Assembly: GCF_030867095.1 (NCBI RefSeq) | Contig: NC_081827.1 | Span: forward strand, 23,937,001-24,001,000 | Direction: 5' to 3' | Length of the DNA: 64,000 nt | Source of the DNA: Alligator mississippiensis | Lineage: Eukaryota > Chordata > Crocodylia > Alligatoridae | Shown: positions 24,801 through 37,200 of the stretch, in pieces | Layout: every line of letters begins with the position of its first letter | How positions within the stretch are numbered: the stretch's first letter is position 1 | Translations under genes and position numbers: made by a program | The notes under the pieces: generated by a model | Databases searched by the model: none | What the model was told of the DNA's origin: nothing | Seen by the model: only the letters and a program-made list of their open reading frames with translations

Positions 24801-27800
24801 CAGAATAATACAAGCCAAAGCAATGGTCTTAAGTTACAGTAAGGGAGGTTTAAGTTGGATATTAGAAAAAAACTTTCTCACTAGGAGGGTGGTGAAGCAC
24901 TGGAACAAGTTACCTAGAGAGGTGGTAGAATCTCCATCCTTACTGTTGTAAGTGTTTTTGTTTAATTGAAATATGCTGTGTTGCATCCACTGGGATGACC
25001 TTTGAAAGTATGCTAATAAGTTTAGTCCTGTTCTTTGAACTATGTTGTCAAAATGCTAAACACTAGGAAGTAGTGCATACTGACATGAGACGTGATCGTG
25101 CAACAGCATGCTTAATATATGTACCTGTGCTAGACTGTTGGGTTCTTGCCAGAAGTTCGAGCCATGGATCACCCTGCTCTGCATTTCTTGGAATAGAATC
25201 AAGTGTATGTAGTTGTTCATAAAAAGAACAGGGAAACCAATTTGTGGCTTTATAGATCATACTGTGACCACAACCTTGTTCGCTGCCCTTTTAGTTTGGA
25301 GAGGGAGCAATCAGAAGCATAATTCAGTTAGTTTACCTAAACCTAAGAATAGCAAATATGGTAGCTGACTGGTTTGGCTTAGCAGAGAACTCTTCAATGA
25401 GCTTGAATACCAAAAGGAAGCTTATAAGAAGTGGCAGCTTGGACAGACAACTAGGGAGGAGTATAAGAATATTGCTCAGGCATGCAGGGATAAAGTCAGG
25501 AAGGCAAAAGCACAATTGGAGTTGCAGCTAGCAAGGGCCATGAAGGGTAACAAAAAGGGTTTCTACAAGTATGGCAGCAACAAGAGGAAGGTCAGGGAAA
25601 ATCTGGGTGAATGGTGGAAGCAACCTAGTGACAAATGATGTGGAAAAGGCTTCAGTATTTGATGCCTTTTTCACCGACGTCTTCAAAGGCAAAGTCAGCT
25701 CCCAGACTACTGCAGCAGGCAGCGCAGTTTGGGGAGGAGGTGAGCAGCCCTCAAGCTGAGGGGAGTACTAGATACGCTGAAGCATAGAGCTAGGATTCAG
25801 AGAGACCTCAACAAATTGGAGGATTGGACCAAAAACAAATAAATCTCCTGAGGTTCAATAAGGACAAGTGCAAAGGCCTGCACTTGGGACAAGAATCCCA
25901 TGCACTGCTACAGCCTGGGGACTGACTGGCTAAGCAGCAACTCTGCAGCAAAGGACCTCGGGGTTACAGTGGACAATTAGCTGGATATGAGCCAGCAGTG
26001 TGCTCTTGTTGCCAAGAAGGTTAACAGCATCCTGGGCTGCATTAGTAGGAGTGCTGACAGCAGATCGAGGGAAGTAATTATTCCACTCTATTCTGCATTG
26101 CTGAGGACGCATCTGGAGTACTGTGTCCAGTTTTGCGCCCCCCACTATAGAAGGGATGTGGTAATGTTAGAAAGAGTACAGCAGACAGCAATGAAAATGG
26201 TTCACATGAATTATGAAGAGAGGCTGAGGGAACTGGGTTTATTTAGTTTGGAGAAGAGCAGCATAAGAGGGGATTTGATACAGCCTTCAACTACCTGAAG
26301 TGGGGTTCAAAAGAGGATGGAGCTGGATTGTTCCCAGTGGTGGCAGATGACAAAACTAGGAGCAATGGTCTCAAGTTGCAGCAAAGGAGGTTTAGGTTGT
26401 ATATTAGGAAAAGTTTGCTCACTAGCAGTGTGGTGAAGCACTGGAACAGGTTACCTAGAGAGGTGGTGGCATCTCCATCCTTGGAGGTTTTTAAGGTCTG
26501 GTTTGACAAAGCCCTGGCTGGAATGATCTAGTTGGGGATGGTCCTGCTTTGAGCAGGAGGTTGGACTAGATGACCTGAGGTCCCTTTCCATGCTAATTTT
26601 CTATGATTCTATATTTAAATTATACAAATAAAAATTGTCAATGGTTTCCAACAACCTGAATCTGAAGTGCCACCATATCTGCATCGAGGGCATTCTTCAT
26701 TGGTAGAATTTTCAGACAGATCTCAATCTGCCTCTTTTTCTCAGCTATCTTCAGCTTTAGCAATCTGATCTTTTCATCCATGCTTTGAATCTCAATATTT
26801 CCGCTTCTACTCGTGATCTGCTGAATGTTTATTTTCTCATAAAAAATGCATACTTCTTCCTCTCGCTCTATGAGGAGAACACCACTGCAATAAACCCAAA
26901 ATGGAAGCTTAAATGTAGATTTTAAAATCTTTGTTCATATTCCCTATTATTTCCCTTCAAGAATGTTGCTAGCAGGTTTTTTATTAGATTAGGGCAATTT
27001 ACATTGCTAGATTAGAGCCAGTGATAGTTTGTGAAAATAGAAAATTTTGCTATTTCTATAACATAATATTCTAGTATTCTTGGGTGAAAGGCACCCTTTT
27101 TTTTAAAGTATCATTGATGCATAGAACCAAACTAAAATGAAGGTGGTTTAGGGTAGGCCTGTTCCAGGACAAATACAATCATGTCAAAATTTAAACTTAA
27201 ATTCATCAACTTGGTATCTAGAAACAAAAATATAACATCAGTATAGTTATGGAGGCTTTCATCATTTGCTAGTTAGTCTTTTAAATAAATGAAACATCAT
27301 GGAAACAGCAAAGGTCAGTGAAGCAAAGGTCTACATGAGATGCTACTGTACAGTGGTTACTGTGCATTTATTTAGTACTTGTATAATCACTGTGCAGTAG
27401 CACCAGCAAATGCCTTTTAAATGATGCTGCTGTGCAGTAGCCTAATACTATAATACTGTGCAGTAGGGTATTAGCACTGTTGGTGCTGTGACACACTACT
27501 GCACAATATTATTCGGCTACTGCGCAGTTACCATCTCATGTAGATGCGCCCAGTTTATCCTTTGTCTTACCTCTCATTTCGATGCTGGACAGCTCTTTCA
27601 TATTTCTTTTGTAGTTGTAACATTTCTTCCTCAGTGTGGGTCAACATATTGGTGAGTCTGTCAACATCCAGTAAGTGTTGCTCCTTCTTTTCTTTCATCC
27701 CTTGCAGAATAGCAATAACTTTGCAAACATCACCTTGGAGGCTATCTTTGATTGTAATATTATGTTTATGCTTTAGACTGCGTTTCTGCAGTTTTCTTTA

Positions 27801-28246
27801 AAAAAAGAACAGAGAAGATGGGAAAAAGTACTGCAATCTGAATTCAGTAAATATAGTAGAGTAGACCCTCAGCCTAATCATCTGTTATACTCTGGGCCAC
27901 TGCAGAGGAGTATTGAAGGGAGACAAAAACATTCTCCAGAGGTTACATCCTGTGTAATATGTTCTGTACAAGTCTCTTTAGCTTGCACAGAACATATTAA
28001 AGGCTCTCTAGTGACCTTATTCCCAGTGCCTCAGAAAAGGAGGTGTATGAGGCATAGAGAAGTAAACAGAGTTCACTATTCTATGGGAATTCTCTGCTTC
28101 CTGGTTGCTAGAGTGGGCCATGGAAAACAAAGAGTAAGTTAGAGCATTCTTGACATCACCGGCTGGAGCCATGCCCCACCAGGAGCCATACACCCCAAGA
28201 GCATTATGGACAGATAGACAGACAGATGGACTAAGCCCTTATGTGT

Positions 28247-28288
<42 letters not shown>

Positions 28289-31200
28289 AATCAGAGATGT
28301 ATATACAGCATAAGCTTTTGCAAGCCTGAGCTCACTTCATCAGATGCTGTGAAAGAAGCATATAAGTTAACTGTTATTTTTGTGGTTCATTTTGAGGGAA
28401 AAGGTCAGTTTACAACTGGAACAATATAGTAACTGCCATAAAGTAGGCATACAGCTGTTTGAAAAATTACTCTCAGAGGGCACGTCTACATAGTCATTAA
28501 CACGCAGTAGTTACTGTACATTTAGTTTAGTACTTGCTTAATGAAGTACTAACTAAATGCTCGGTAACTACACTTACAGCACAGTAGCACCACTGCATGG
28601 TTTTTTAATGACTTTTACTGTGCAGTAGCCTAATACTACTGTGCAGAAGTGTATTTACACAGTTTTTCCTGGCACACTACTTCACAGTGTTATAATAGTG
28701 TGCATTAAGCATCTCAAGTAGACATGCCCAGACAGTAGTTATCTGGTTTACTGTCAAATTGGGGGCATTTCAAATGGGGTCCTGCAGAGGTCTGTCTTGG
28801 ACCTGAGTCTATTCAATACTTTAGTTAATAACTGGGATGACAGAACAGAAAGTATAACAGTAAAATTTGCTAATGACATTAAGTTGGGAAGGGATACAAG
28901 CACTTTGGAGGACAGGATCAGATTTCAGAATGATTGTAAGAAAGCAGAGAAATTATTGGAAATGGATAAGATGAAATTCAGGTTTATAAAAAGGTTTAAA
29001 CTGCTACATTTTCAAACAGCAATCAGGTACAAATGGGCAAGAACAGGATAAATGACAATGATGTGATGTTGCAAAGAACACTTCATTTTTTTTAAGTTAT
29101 TAATAGAAGTGTTGTAGGTTAGACACTGGAATTAATTATTCTGCTGTACTCAATGTTGATGAAGTAACAAGGATGATAAGTTTAGGAAACATGATTTGTA
29201 AGGGAAAGTTAAAAAGCTGGATTTGCTTAATTTAGGAAAGAAGACTGAGAAGGAACATAACAGTTCTTCAATTCTAAAAGTTTGATATAAAGAAGATGGA
29301 CATTATTTTTTCTTTATAGTTACTGAAGGAAAGACAAGAAGAAGTCAGATGAATTTGATATAAAGGCATTTAGGACTTATATGATGGGGAGACACTGGAA
29401 AAGCTGCCTAGGGATATTGTGGAATCTCCTTCACTAGGGATTTGCAGTGTAAGTTTGCAGACCAATATTCCTTGGGCATGATCTAGGTATACTTAATTCT
29501 GCCTCACTATAGGGCTGAATTTGATAATCTCTAAAGACCTCTTTGTTACACTTACCTGTCTTTAATTATAGCGCTGTTCCTCAAAATTTCCATCTCATTA
29601 TCTAGCATTTTAACCCTCTCTTTAATTTCAGTTGTTTTCTGGCGAGCGGCATACACCAAATTTACACATTTATTTCTCTCATTTCGAATAATGTCATATA
29701 TTTTTGCAAATCCTGTGAGTCTGGAAAAATGAATATTTTAAGGAGATAAATATAATTCTTAGACACAGATAAATTAAATGAGATACTACCTTAGAAAAAT
29801 GCTATTCCATCTAGAGTATTTTATAGTTCTTACTGCCTTTGTATATCTCTTTTCCTCTTCTTATATTCCCCTATTTCCAGATCTTTTTTTTTAATTTCTT
29901 TAATAATGTTTTGGAGCCTGATCTGAAATATAAACAGCATTGAACATTTTAGATATTTCAACACTTGTAATGACATTTCAGACACTGATACAGATGAAGA
30001 TACTTATTTATCTCATTTAACACAACATCCTTTTTACTCTTTGATCATTAAGGGAAGAACAAATATAAAGGAAAAAATAAAATCTTGAGGTAAATAAGAG
30101 TCCTTTCAAATTTTACTAGCAAGTTTAGAGAGCACAATCTACTTACATGCATTTATCCAACAGCATTAACTGTATTATTATAGCTAAGATAATAATTTGA
30201 TGATACATCTTAAGAATTAACAGTCACTTGAAAAGCTATGTCAGGTGCTAACTCCTGAGAATTGCTGAATGTCCTCTATTCCCATTGACTTCAGTGAGAA
30301 CTGAGGGCACAAAGCTCCTTTCATGAAAAGTAAAACATTTTGGTTGAATCTAAGAATGATGAGGCCTGTGGCATTGTATTAAGTATGAATGTGGCACAAC
30401 CCCGCAGCTCTCCCAGGGGGTGCAGGCCCCCGGATCTGCGTATGGGATGACAGCAGGCTGCCACTGCCAGCTGGGGCCAGCGCCAGCACTGAGTTCTTCC
30501 CGGTGCTTGGCATGGGCTGCGCCAGGCAGATTCAGGTGCTGGTGCTGGCACCAGCCAGCAGCAGTAGTATGCTGTCATCTGCATGCTCCACAGCCGGTGA
30601 GTGCGGAGTTTAAAAATAAAGCCCCACACACACCAGCTCTGGCAGCAGCGACTGGGGCCTCTGAGGGCTCATGGCAGAGTCCCCCCTGTACAGTGCAGGG
30701 AAGCAGGGATCACGCCCCCCGCCTGGCACCCACATGGCAGCTGCACCATTGTGCAGGTGCAGTGCGCTGTGTGCTGCCTGGGAGCTAGAGCTCACAGTTT
30801 AATCCCCAGCTCTCTGATCATTCCCCCAGCTCTTCCCAGGGGGCGTGGGCCCCTGGATCGGCACAGGGTTTCAACAGGCTGCCACTGCTGACAGGGGAAA
30901 TAGCAGGCTGCAGGAGCCTGCTGTCATTCCACATCATCCGAGGGCCCGTGGCCCCCAGGAAGAGCCGGGGGAAGCAATCAGAGAGCTGGGGGAAAGATCA
31001 GGGAGCTGGGGAATCAAACCAGGAACTAGGGGAATGTTCAGGGATACCCCAGCCCCCAGCTCGATTCCCCAGCCCCCCTCCCCCCGTTTGATTCCCCAGC
31101 ACTGGGGTCGGAAGGGACCTCAGGGACAGATCGTTGTCACTGGCCAGCTACAGGTGTCAATATCAGAGCAGTCCTTCCCCACCCTACTCCTCCCCATTTT

Positions 31201-34200
31201 CCCCCTCCCTCTTTACCTGCAAGTCCACCTCTGAAACAGCTTCAAAACTTCTGGATTGTTTCAGAAAATTTCTGAAATGTTTTGGATGGCCCGTTTTATT
31301 TCAGAGTTGTTTCAGAGCCCCGTGTTTCATTTCAGATTTGGTGTTTTGACTGTCAAAACATCCAAATCTGAAACAAAACAAAACAGCCGCCAAAATTTCG
31401 CACAGCCCTTCTATTTAGCACTCAATGTCCTGACTTCCTCCATCTTTTACCTCTTTCTGCCTGAGCAAAGAACTGCTTATACCCTACCCAATGCTTGACT
31501 GAGGATCGCATATTTGTCAAATAATTTGCTTTCACTTGTTTATTTTTCTTTGACCTAGGGCTCCTGATGCCTTGTTTAGTTATGATAGTCAAGGATGCTT
31601 GGAATATAGATACCTAGCTGTAAAAATCTAAATCAATAGTTATGTGAGTGTAATTTGTACCTAGAAAGAGAATTGGCATTAGACATAAATTGGCATGTAT
31701 AAATGGCATGTATATAATGTCATAATGCCAGTAAACTTCAGGCAGAAACCCAATGTAAGAAGGAAATGTCTACTCAATTAATTTCCTCCTCCTTTTTTTT
31801 AACCATAATTTACACCAGAAATTTCCATCCTGCAATGTGTCAGGAGAATAAGGGCTGACCGCTGGTTGTTGGTTGTTTGTTTTTTTTTGAATGAAAGACA
31901 ACTTTGGTTGCCTTTGGATGCCAAAGTGTTCATGGAATATAACGTACAGAATTCATGCTTTAGAGTTTGCAGACTGAAGTATCTATATTTCTGTTCCAGT
32001 GTTATAGATGCCATTCTTATCCTGTTGGCCCTCTGTGAATCTTGAAATTTCAAGTTGTTGCCTGTGAAATGCTATCACTTTGCATTGTGGCTGGATGACA
32101 TTCTGATGTGATTGTAATGCAATGCAGTATTATTAAGGTACCAGTAGAATGGGCTTGATGATCTGTCAAGGTCCCTTCCAACCCTACAAACTATGAAACA
32201 TAATATCATAATATATGCTTTGTATGTTGTGAGAGTATACCCAAGAGATGTAAGAACAGAACAATAATATTTTCTAATATACTCAAGAACAGTATTCACT
32301 TTAGATGAGCCATCATTTTTTACCTGGGCTTTTAGGAAGTCCCTAGCTTTCTGCTCTCTTTCATCAGACTTGACTTGAGTCAGACGTACAAGATTGGCTA
32401 ACTCATCTCTGCAGCGTTCCTGCTCCTTGAAAAGTTGGTTTTCTTGAGCAATACACTGTTCTAAGGTCTGGGCCTCAGCATCTGTCATGACTTTCTAAAT
32501 TAAAACCCAAATTAATTTCATATTAGTTATCCAGGCATTTAAATGTCATTGTTGAAGAGCCCAAAGTTTGAAGTACCTTTTTGCATTTGCAAAGTCCAAG
32601 TTGATTTCTGTCTGCTTAGCTTTTGTTGACAAAAGTGTCAATGGTCTTAGAGAGAATAAGCAATACTATTAGAAATAATACTTATCCCTTCAATAATACA
32701 CCAGAATGTCCTGTTACCTAGATACATTTCTGTTGTGTGACCCAGATTGTTTGCCTTTTACAGTAAGCATGAAAATAAGCCAGAAGATACAGTGGCGTGA
32801 ACCAACAAGACTTGGAAAACAAATCCTAGAGTGCAAAACTCAAGGAGCTCAATTTGTTAAACTTATCAAACAGAATTTTAAGGAGTTATTTTATCACAGC
32901 ATATAAATATGTATGTGAAGAACAAAACTCTATTAATGGGCTTCTCAGTCTAGTAGACAAAGATAAAACAAGATACAATGGCTAGAAGCAGAAACTAGAC
33001 AAAATCAGACTTCAAAAAAGGCTGAGTTTTTTACTACTGAAGGTGATTCATCAGTGGAGGAATTTACTGAGACTTGTAGTAGACTGTCCATTTTAAAATG
33101 AAGATGGATTTTGTGTGCTGTGGTTCAAACAAGAATTAGTTCAGGAAAGCCCTGTGGTCTATGTTATAGAGGTCTGAAAAGATGATTACCACAGTCCCTT
33201 CTGGTCTGACATTCTATGCATAAGTTTTTTACCAAGTTTATAATGCAAATAATACAGTGATACTAATGAATCCTGGGATAGCCATAAAAGGGAAGCATAG
33301 TATGATCTTTATCTTGAAAAACCATCATCATCATCATGGTATCAGTGCAATGCAACTCTCAGAAGCCACCAACTGAGCTTACTAGAGTTTATCTGAATGC
33401 ACTGATATAATTAACAATGTGGAAGGTATAGAAAAGCACAGACAGTTGGTATAGTGGAAGAGAAACGTGCTTAACTTAGCTTCAATTATACCCAAAACAA
33501 ATCATTTTCACCAGTTTCCACTGGAGTGTAGATGGAATGTAGAATTATCACACTGTGTTCCTACAACTTGAAGCAGAGAGCAAATTTTCTACAAACAGCC
33601 TTTTTCAGTTTTAGTTTAAAAAACTGTAACTGTATGGAACAGTAGATGTTCACCTCCTGGGCTAGATTTCGCTTATTCATTTCAACTTCTTTCTTGAGTT
33701 CTTTTCTTCTTTGTAGTAATGGCCCATCATTTTTAGGAATGGCATCTGTCTACAAAAATAAATGAAACACACTGAGACAATGAGAGACAGATAAGAAAAA
33801 AGATAGATTGTAAGCTTTTTGGGACAGGAACCGTCATTTTATTGTAACTTTCTACAGTAAACAATAGAATGAGATCCTGGCCTTGACCAAGGACCTTTGG
33901 TGCTCTTAGGGCACCACATAAATAATAAAAATAAATAATTTTCCCAAATTTTCAATATAAAAAAAAACTCTATACCCCAAAACAACTGAGTAAGCCTGGT
34001 GAGTTCAAGCATTCCTGAAAGTCAGGGTTTCACTACAGCATGAAACAGTTTGTCACCAAAGTGACTGGATAAAGATGTCACCTTTAACTTTATAAATCAA
34101 CTTCTGGATTGAATTTCTAGCTCTACTGACCATTGACTTTAGTGGAGTACGTGTAGTGTTATTCAGTGAGGTATAATAAATAATAAGTTTTTATTGCATG

Positions 34201-37200
34201 TTTAATGAGCTGAAACAGGGAACAAAATGAGCTGTGACTGATTCCTTTTTGTGTTTCATGAGAAGAATATTATAATGGTGGGTCTGATGCAAAAACTCCG
34301 ACAGATTAGAAATTAATACCCATTTAAATTATATGGTTCAATTCCACTGACAGTGTTTGTAGCACAAAGCTTCACAGGAGTATAACTGGAAGACAATGGC
34401 ATTGCAAAGGTGTCACAGAAGGGCTGCTCTGTCTTGAAAGACTTTATTAGTAGTGATCTTTGAGAGGAAAAGAACCCATCTTGCTTTTCAGAGCATATAT
34501 TGAATTTTCAATGTGGGCAAGGGGAGAAAAAACATCTTTTTTTTCTACAGAGTGAGAAAATGAGATCTGGAAGTCACATGACCTGTAAACCCTAGAGCAG
34601 GGGTTTTCAACCTTTTTAGATCATTGTACCCCCAGCAGCCAGATGCAGAGCAGTGTACCCCTGCCTGCTGAGCACAGTGGGTGAGGTGGCATGCAGCCGC
34701 ACACAGAGCTGCAGTAGGTGCCATGTGTGAGCTTCCACTCCTCTCATATGGCCAGGTGGGTGATGCCAGCGTGGCAGTGTGGGATGATGCATGATGGCAC
34801 ACCATCCTTGCCCACCCACACGTACCCCCTAGGGCAGGGGTAGGTAAAATACGGCCTGCAGGCAGGATCTGGCCCGCGAGACCATTCTATCTGGCTGGCA
34901 GGGCCCATAAAAAAATTTGGAAAATTAATATTTCTCTGTCCTTGGTTCCTGTCAAAAAAGACAGGAACCAAGGGCAGTAGGACCCAGGGGAAGCCCAATG
35001 GGCTCCAACAACAGCGGGGCCCACCTGGCCCCGCCCCCAGCCAGAAGCCTCAGCCAGGGCTTCTGGGCTGGGAGCATGTGGCTGCCCTGGCATGGGAAGC
35101 TCAGGTAAGTGGGGGCAGGGGGCTCTGGGCAGGGAAGGAGTGGGGGGGAAGCGGTCCCTCCCTCGCCCACGCCCAGTATCCTGCGCTGCAGCTGCTTGCA
35201 GCCCACGTGGGGCTGCCCGTGCCTGCTCCAGACAGTCCCATGCGGACTGCAAGCGACTGAAGCGCGGGGCACCAGGCATGGGGTGGGGGAGGGGCCGCTT
35301 CCTCCCTGCACTCAGCTTTCCCTGGGCTCCTTCCCTGTGCAGAGAAAAGTAGCCCCTCGCCCACCCCATGGCTGGTGCCCCATGCTGCAGGCACTCGAAG
35401 CCCACACAGGGCTGTCCGGAGCAGGCACAGGCAGCTCCAGGCAAGCTGTGAGTGGCTGCAGCATGGGGCACTGGGCATGGGGCAGGGAGGGGCTTTCTCC
35501 CCACTCCCTCACTCAGCACCACCTTGTAACCCGGCCCGACTGCCAGGCTGGCAGTGGGACGGGTTACAAGGTGGTGTAAGTGCAGGGAAAAGTGGCCCCT
35601 TGCCTGCCTCATGGCCAGCGTTCCACACTGCAGCCACTTGCAGCACGTCTGGGGCTGCCTGTGCCTGCTTCGGACAGCCCCGCGTGGGCTGCGAGCACCT
35701 GCAACGTGGGGCACCGGCCATGGGGCACACTCAGCACCAGCTTCCCTGCTGGCGAGCTGGGGGTCAGGGCTGTGCGCTGCCCTCCGTCTGTACTGCAGGG
35801 CTGGGGGGCACTGGGTGTGAGTGGGCAGGGAGCCAGCGGGAGCACAGGCCCTGCACCAGTGTCCTGGGGCCAGTGCCAGTGGGGCCCAGAGTAGGGTGGC
35901 AGGAGCGCGGGGTCCCAGCTGGCAGAGGCTCTATGGAGCCAGGTCAGCTCCCCCCTCCCTGCTGATGCAGCCCAGCCCAGCTCCATGGATGCCTGCCAGC
36001 CTGTGCCCCACTTTGGGCCCCACTGGTGCTGGCCCTGGGATATTGGGACATTGATCCCAAGATGGTGACCAGGGGGCAGGGCACCTGGCAAGGATTGGGG
36101 CACCAGTCAAGGGGTGGGCCTACCCATGCGGCCCTTGACAGCCTGCCAAAACTGGGTAAGTGGCCCTCCACTCAAAATAATTGCCCACCCCTGCCCTAGG
36201 GCCATCTCAAGTACACCTGGTTGACAACCCCTGCCCTAGAGCTATTTCTAGATTACAGTTAGATGTTTAAGTTCTATACACTAATATAGATAACATAAAA
36301 TAATACCTTGCACTTACATAGACTGTTCATTGTGGTTCTGAAACCAAGTTACGAAATTGGGTATCAGTGCCCTACTTTATGGGCAGAGAAGCTAAAACAT
36401 TTTGCAGGTATCAAATTTAGTCATGATTAGCCATTTTTACTGTGCAGTAAGGGTGCACACAGGTAGATGAGCTCCCGTATTGAGCAGTAAATTAGGCTAA
36501 TGTGCAGTAACATGTCTCATGTAGACACACCCCTTGTGTCATTGTGATGGAATAAATAGAATTTAGGCAATTAAACTAAACGCTTTTTGTCTCTTGTTAA
36601 GCTTACATAGAAGAAGTTCATATACAAATGCATGTAAATCTATTCCCTTCTTGCTCACATAAAACTGTACACACACATTTGTATATAAATCTGTCCCTGC
36701 AAAAGGCATACAGAGAGGGAATAAAGATTGCACAGTGCAAGGAATAAGCATGACTTACAGCTGGTTACAGCCAGTGAAGCTAGTTCTCTTTTACGTAGAC
36801 TATCAGCATTTAGCAATAACTGATCTTTCACAACATCAGAAGAAAAATAAATATAAAGGAAGCATTTGTGTAATTTCCTTACTGTATGAACTAGCTACTC
36901 ACGCTACATTAGGCACGTGAACTCAATAAAGGAACATGCAAGGAAACAAAAAATTCTATATATCAAATAATTCTATATATCACTTGATGCGGCACTGGGA
37001 AGAGCTTACAGTGGACAATAAGCTGAATATGAGCCAACTGTGTGCCTTTGTGAAGAAGGCTAACGACATACTGGGTTGCATTAGTAGAAGCACTGCCAGT
37101 AGATTGAGGGAAGTGATTATGATGAGGCCACTTCTGGAGTACTGTGTCCAGTTTTGGGCCTCCCACTACGGAAGGGATGTGGACAAGTTGGGGAAAGTCC

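Larger units (their letters stand above)
34598..36233. mobile_element. outer hAT MITE, host of a second hAT element
   Basis: The left end is CAGGGGTTTTCAACCTTTTT and the right end, inverted, is GGTTGACAACCCCTG. The flanks are a perfect 8-bp duplication, CCCTAGAG at 34590-34597 and 36234-36241. Without the inner insertion it would be about 270 bp, a typical MITE size. It has no coding capacity of its own. Confidence 0.92.

Noticed and set aside
27327..28729. CRISPR-like array of repeated palindromic TACTGTGCAGTAG motifs
   Set aside because: Repeats are irregular in spacing and sequence, lie between inverted terminal repeats, and the genome is vertebrate.
34887..36103. Open frames of 150-275 codons on both strands
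   Set aside because: All fall inside the inner hAT element. They encode proline-, glycine- and cysteine-rich low-complexity peptides and follow the tandem repeat unit.
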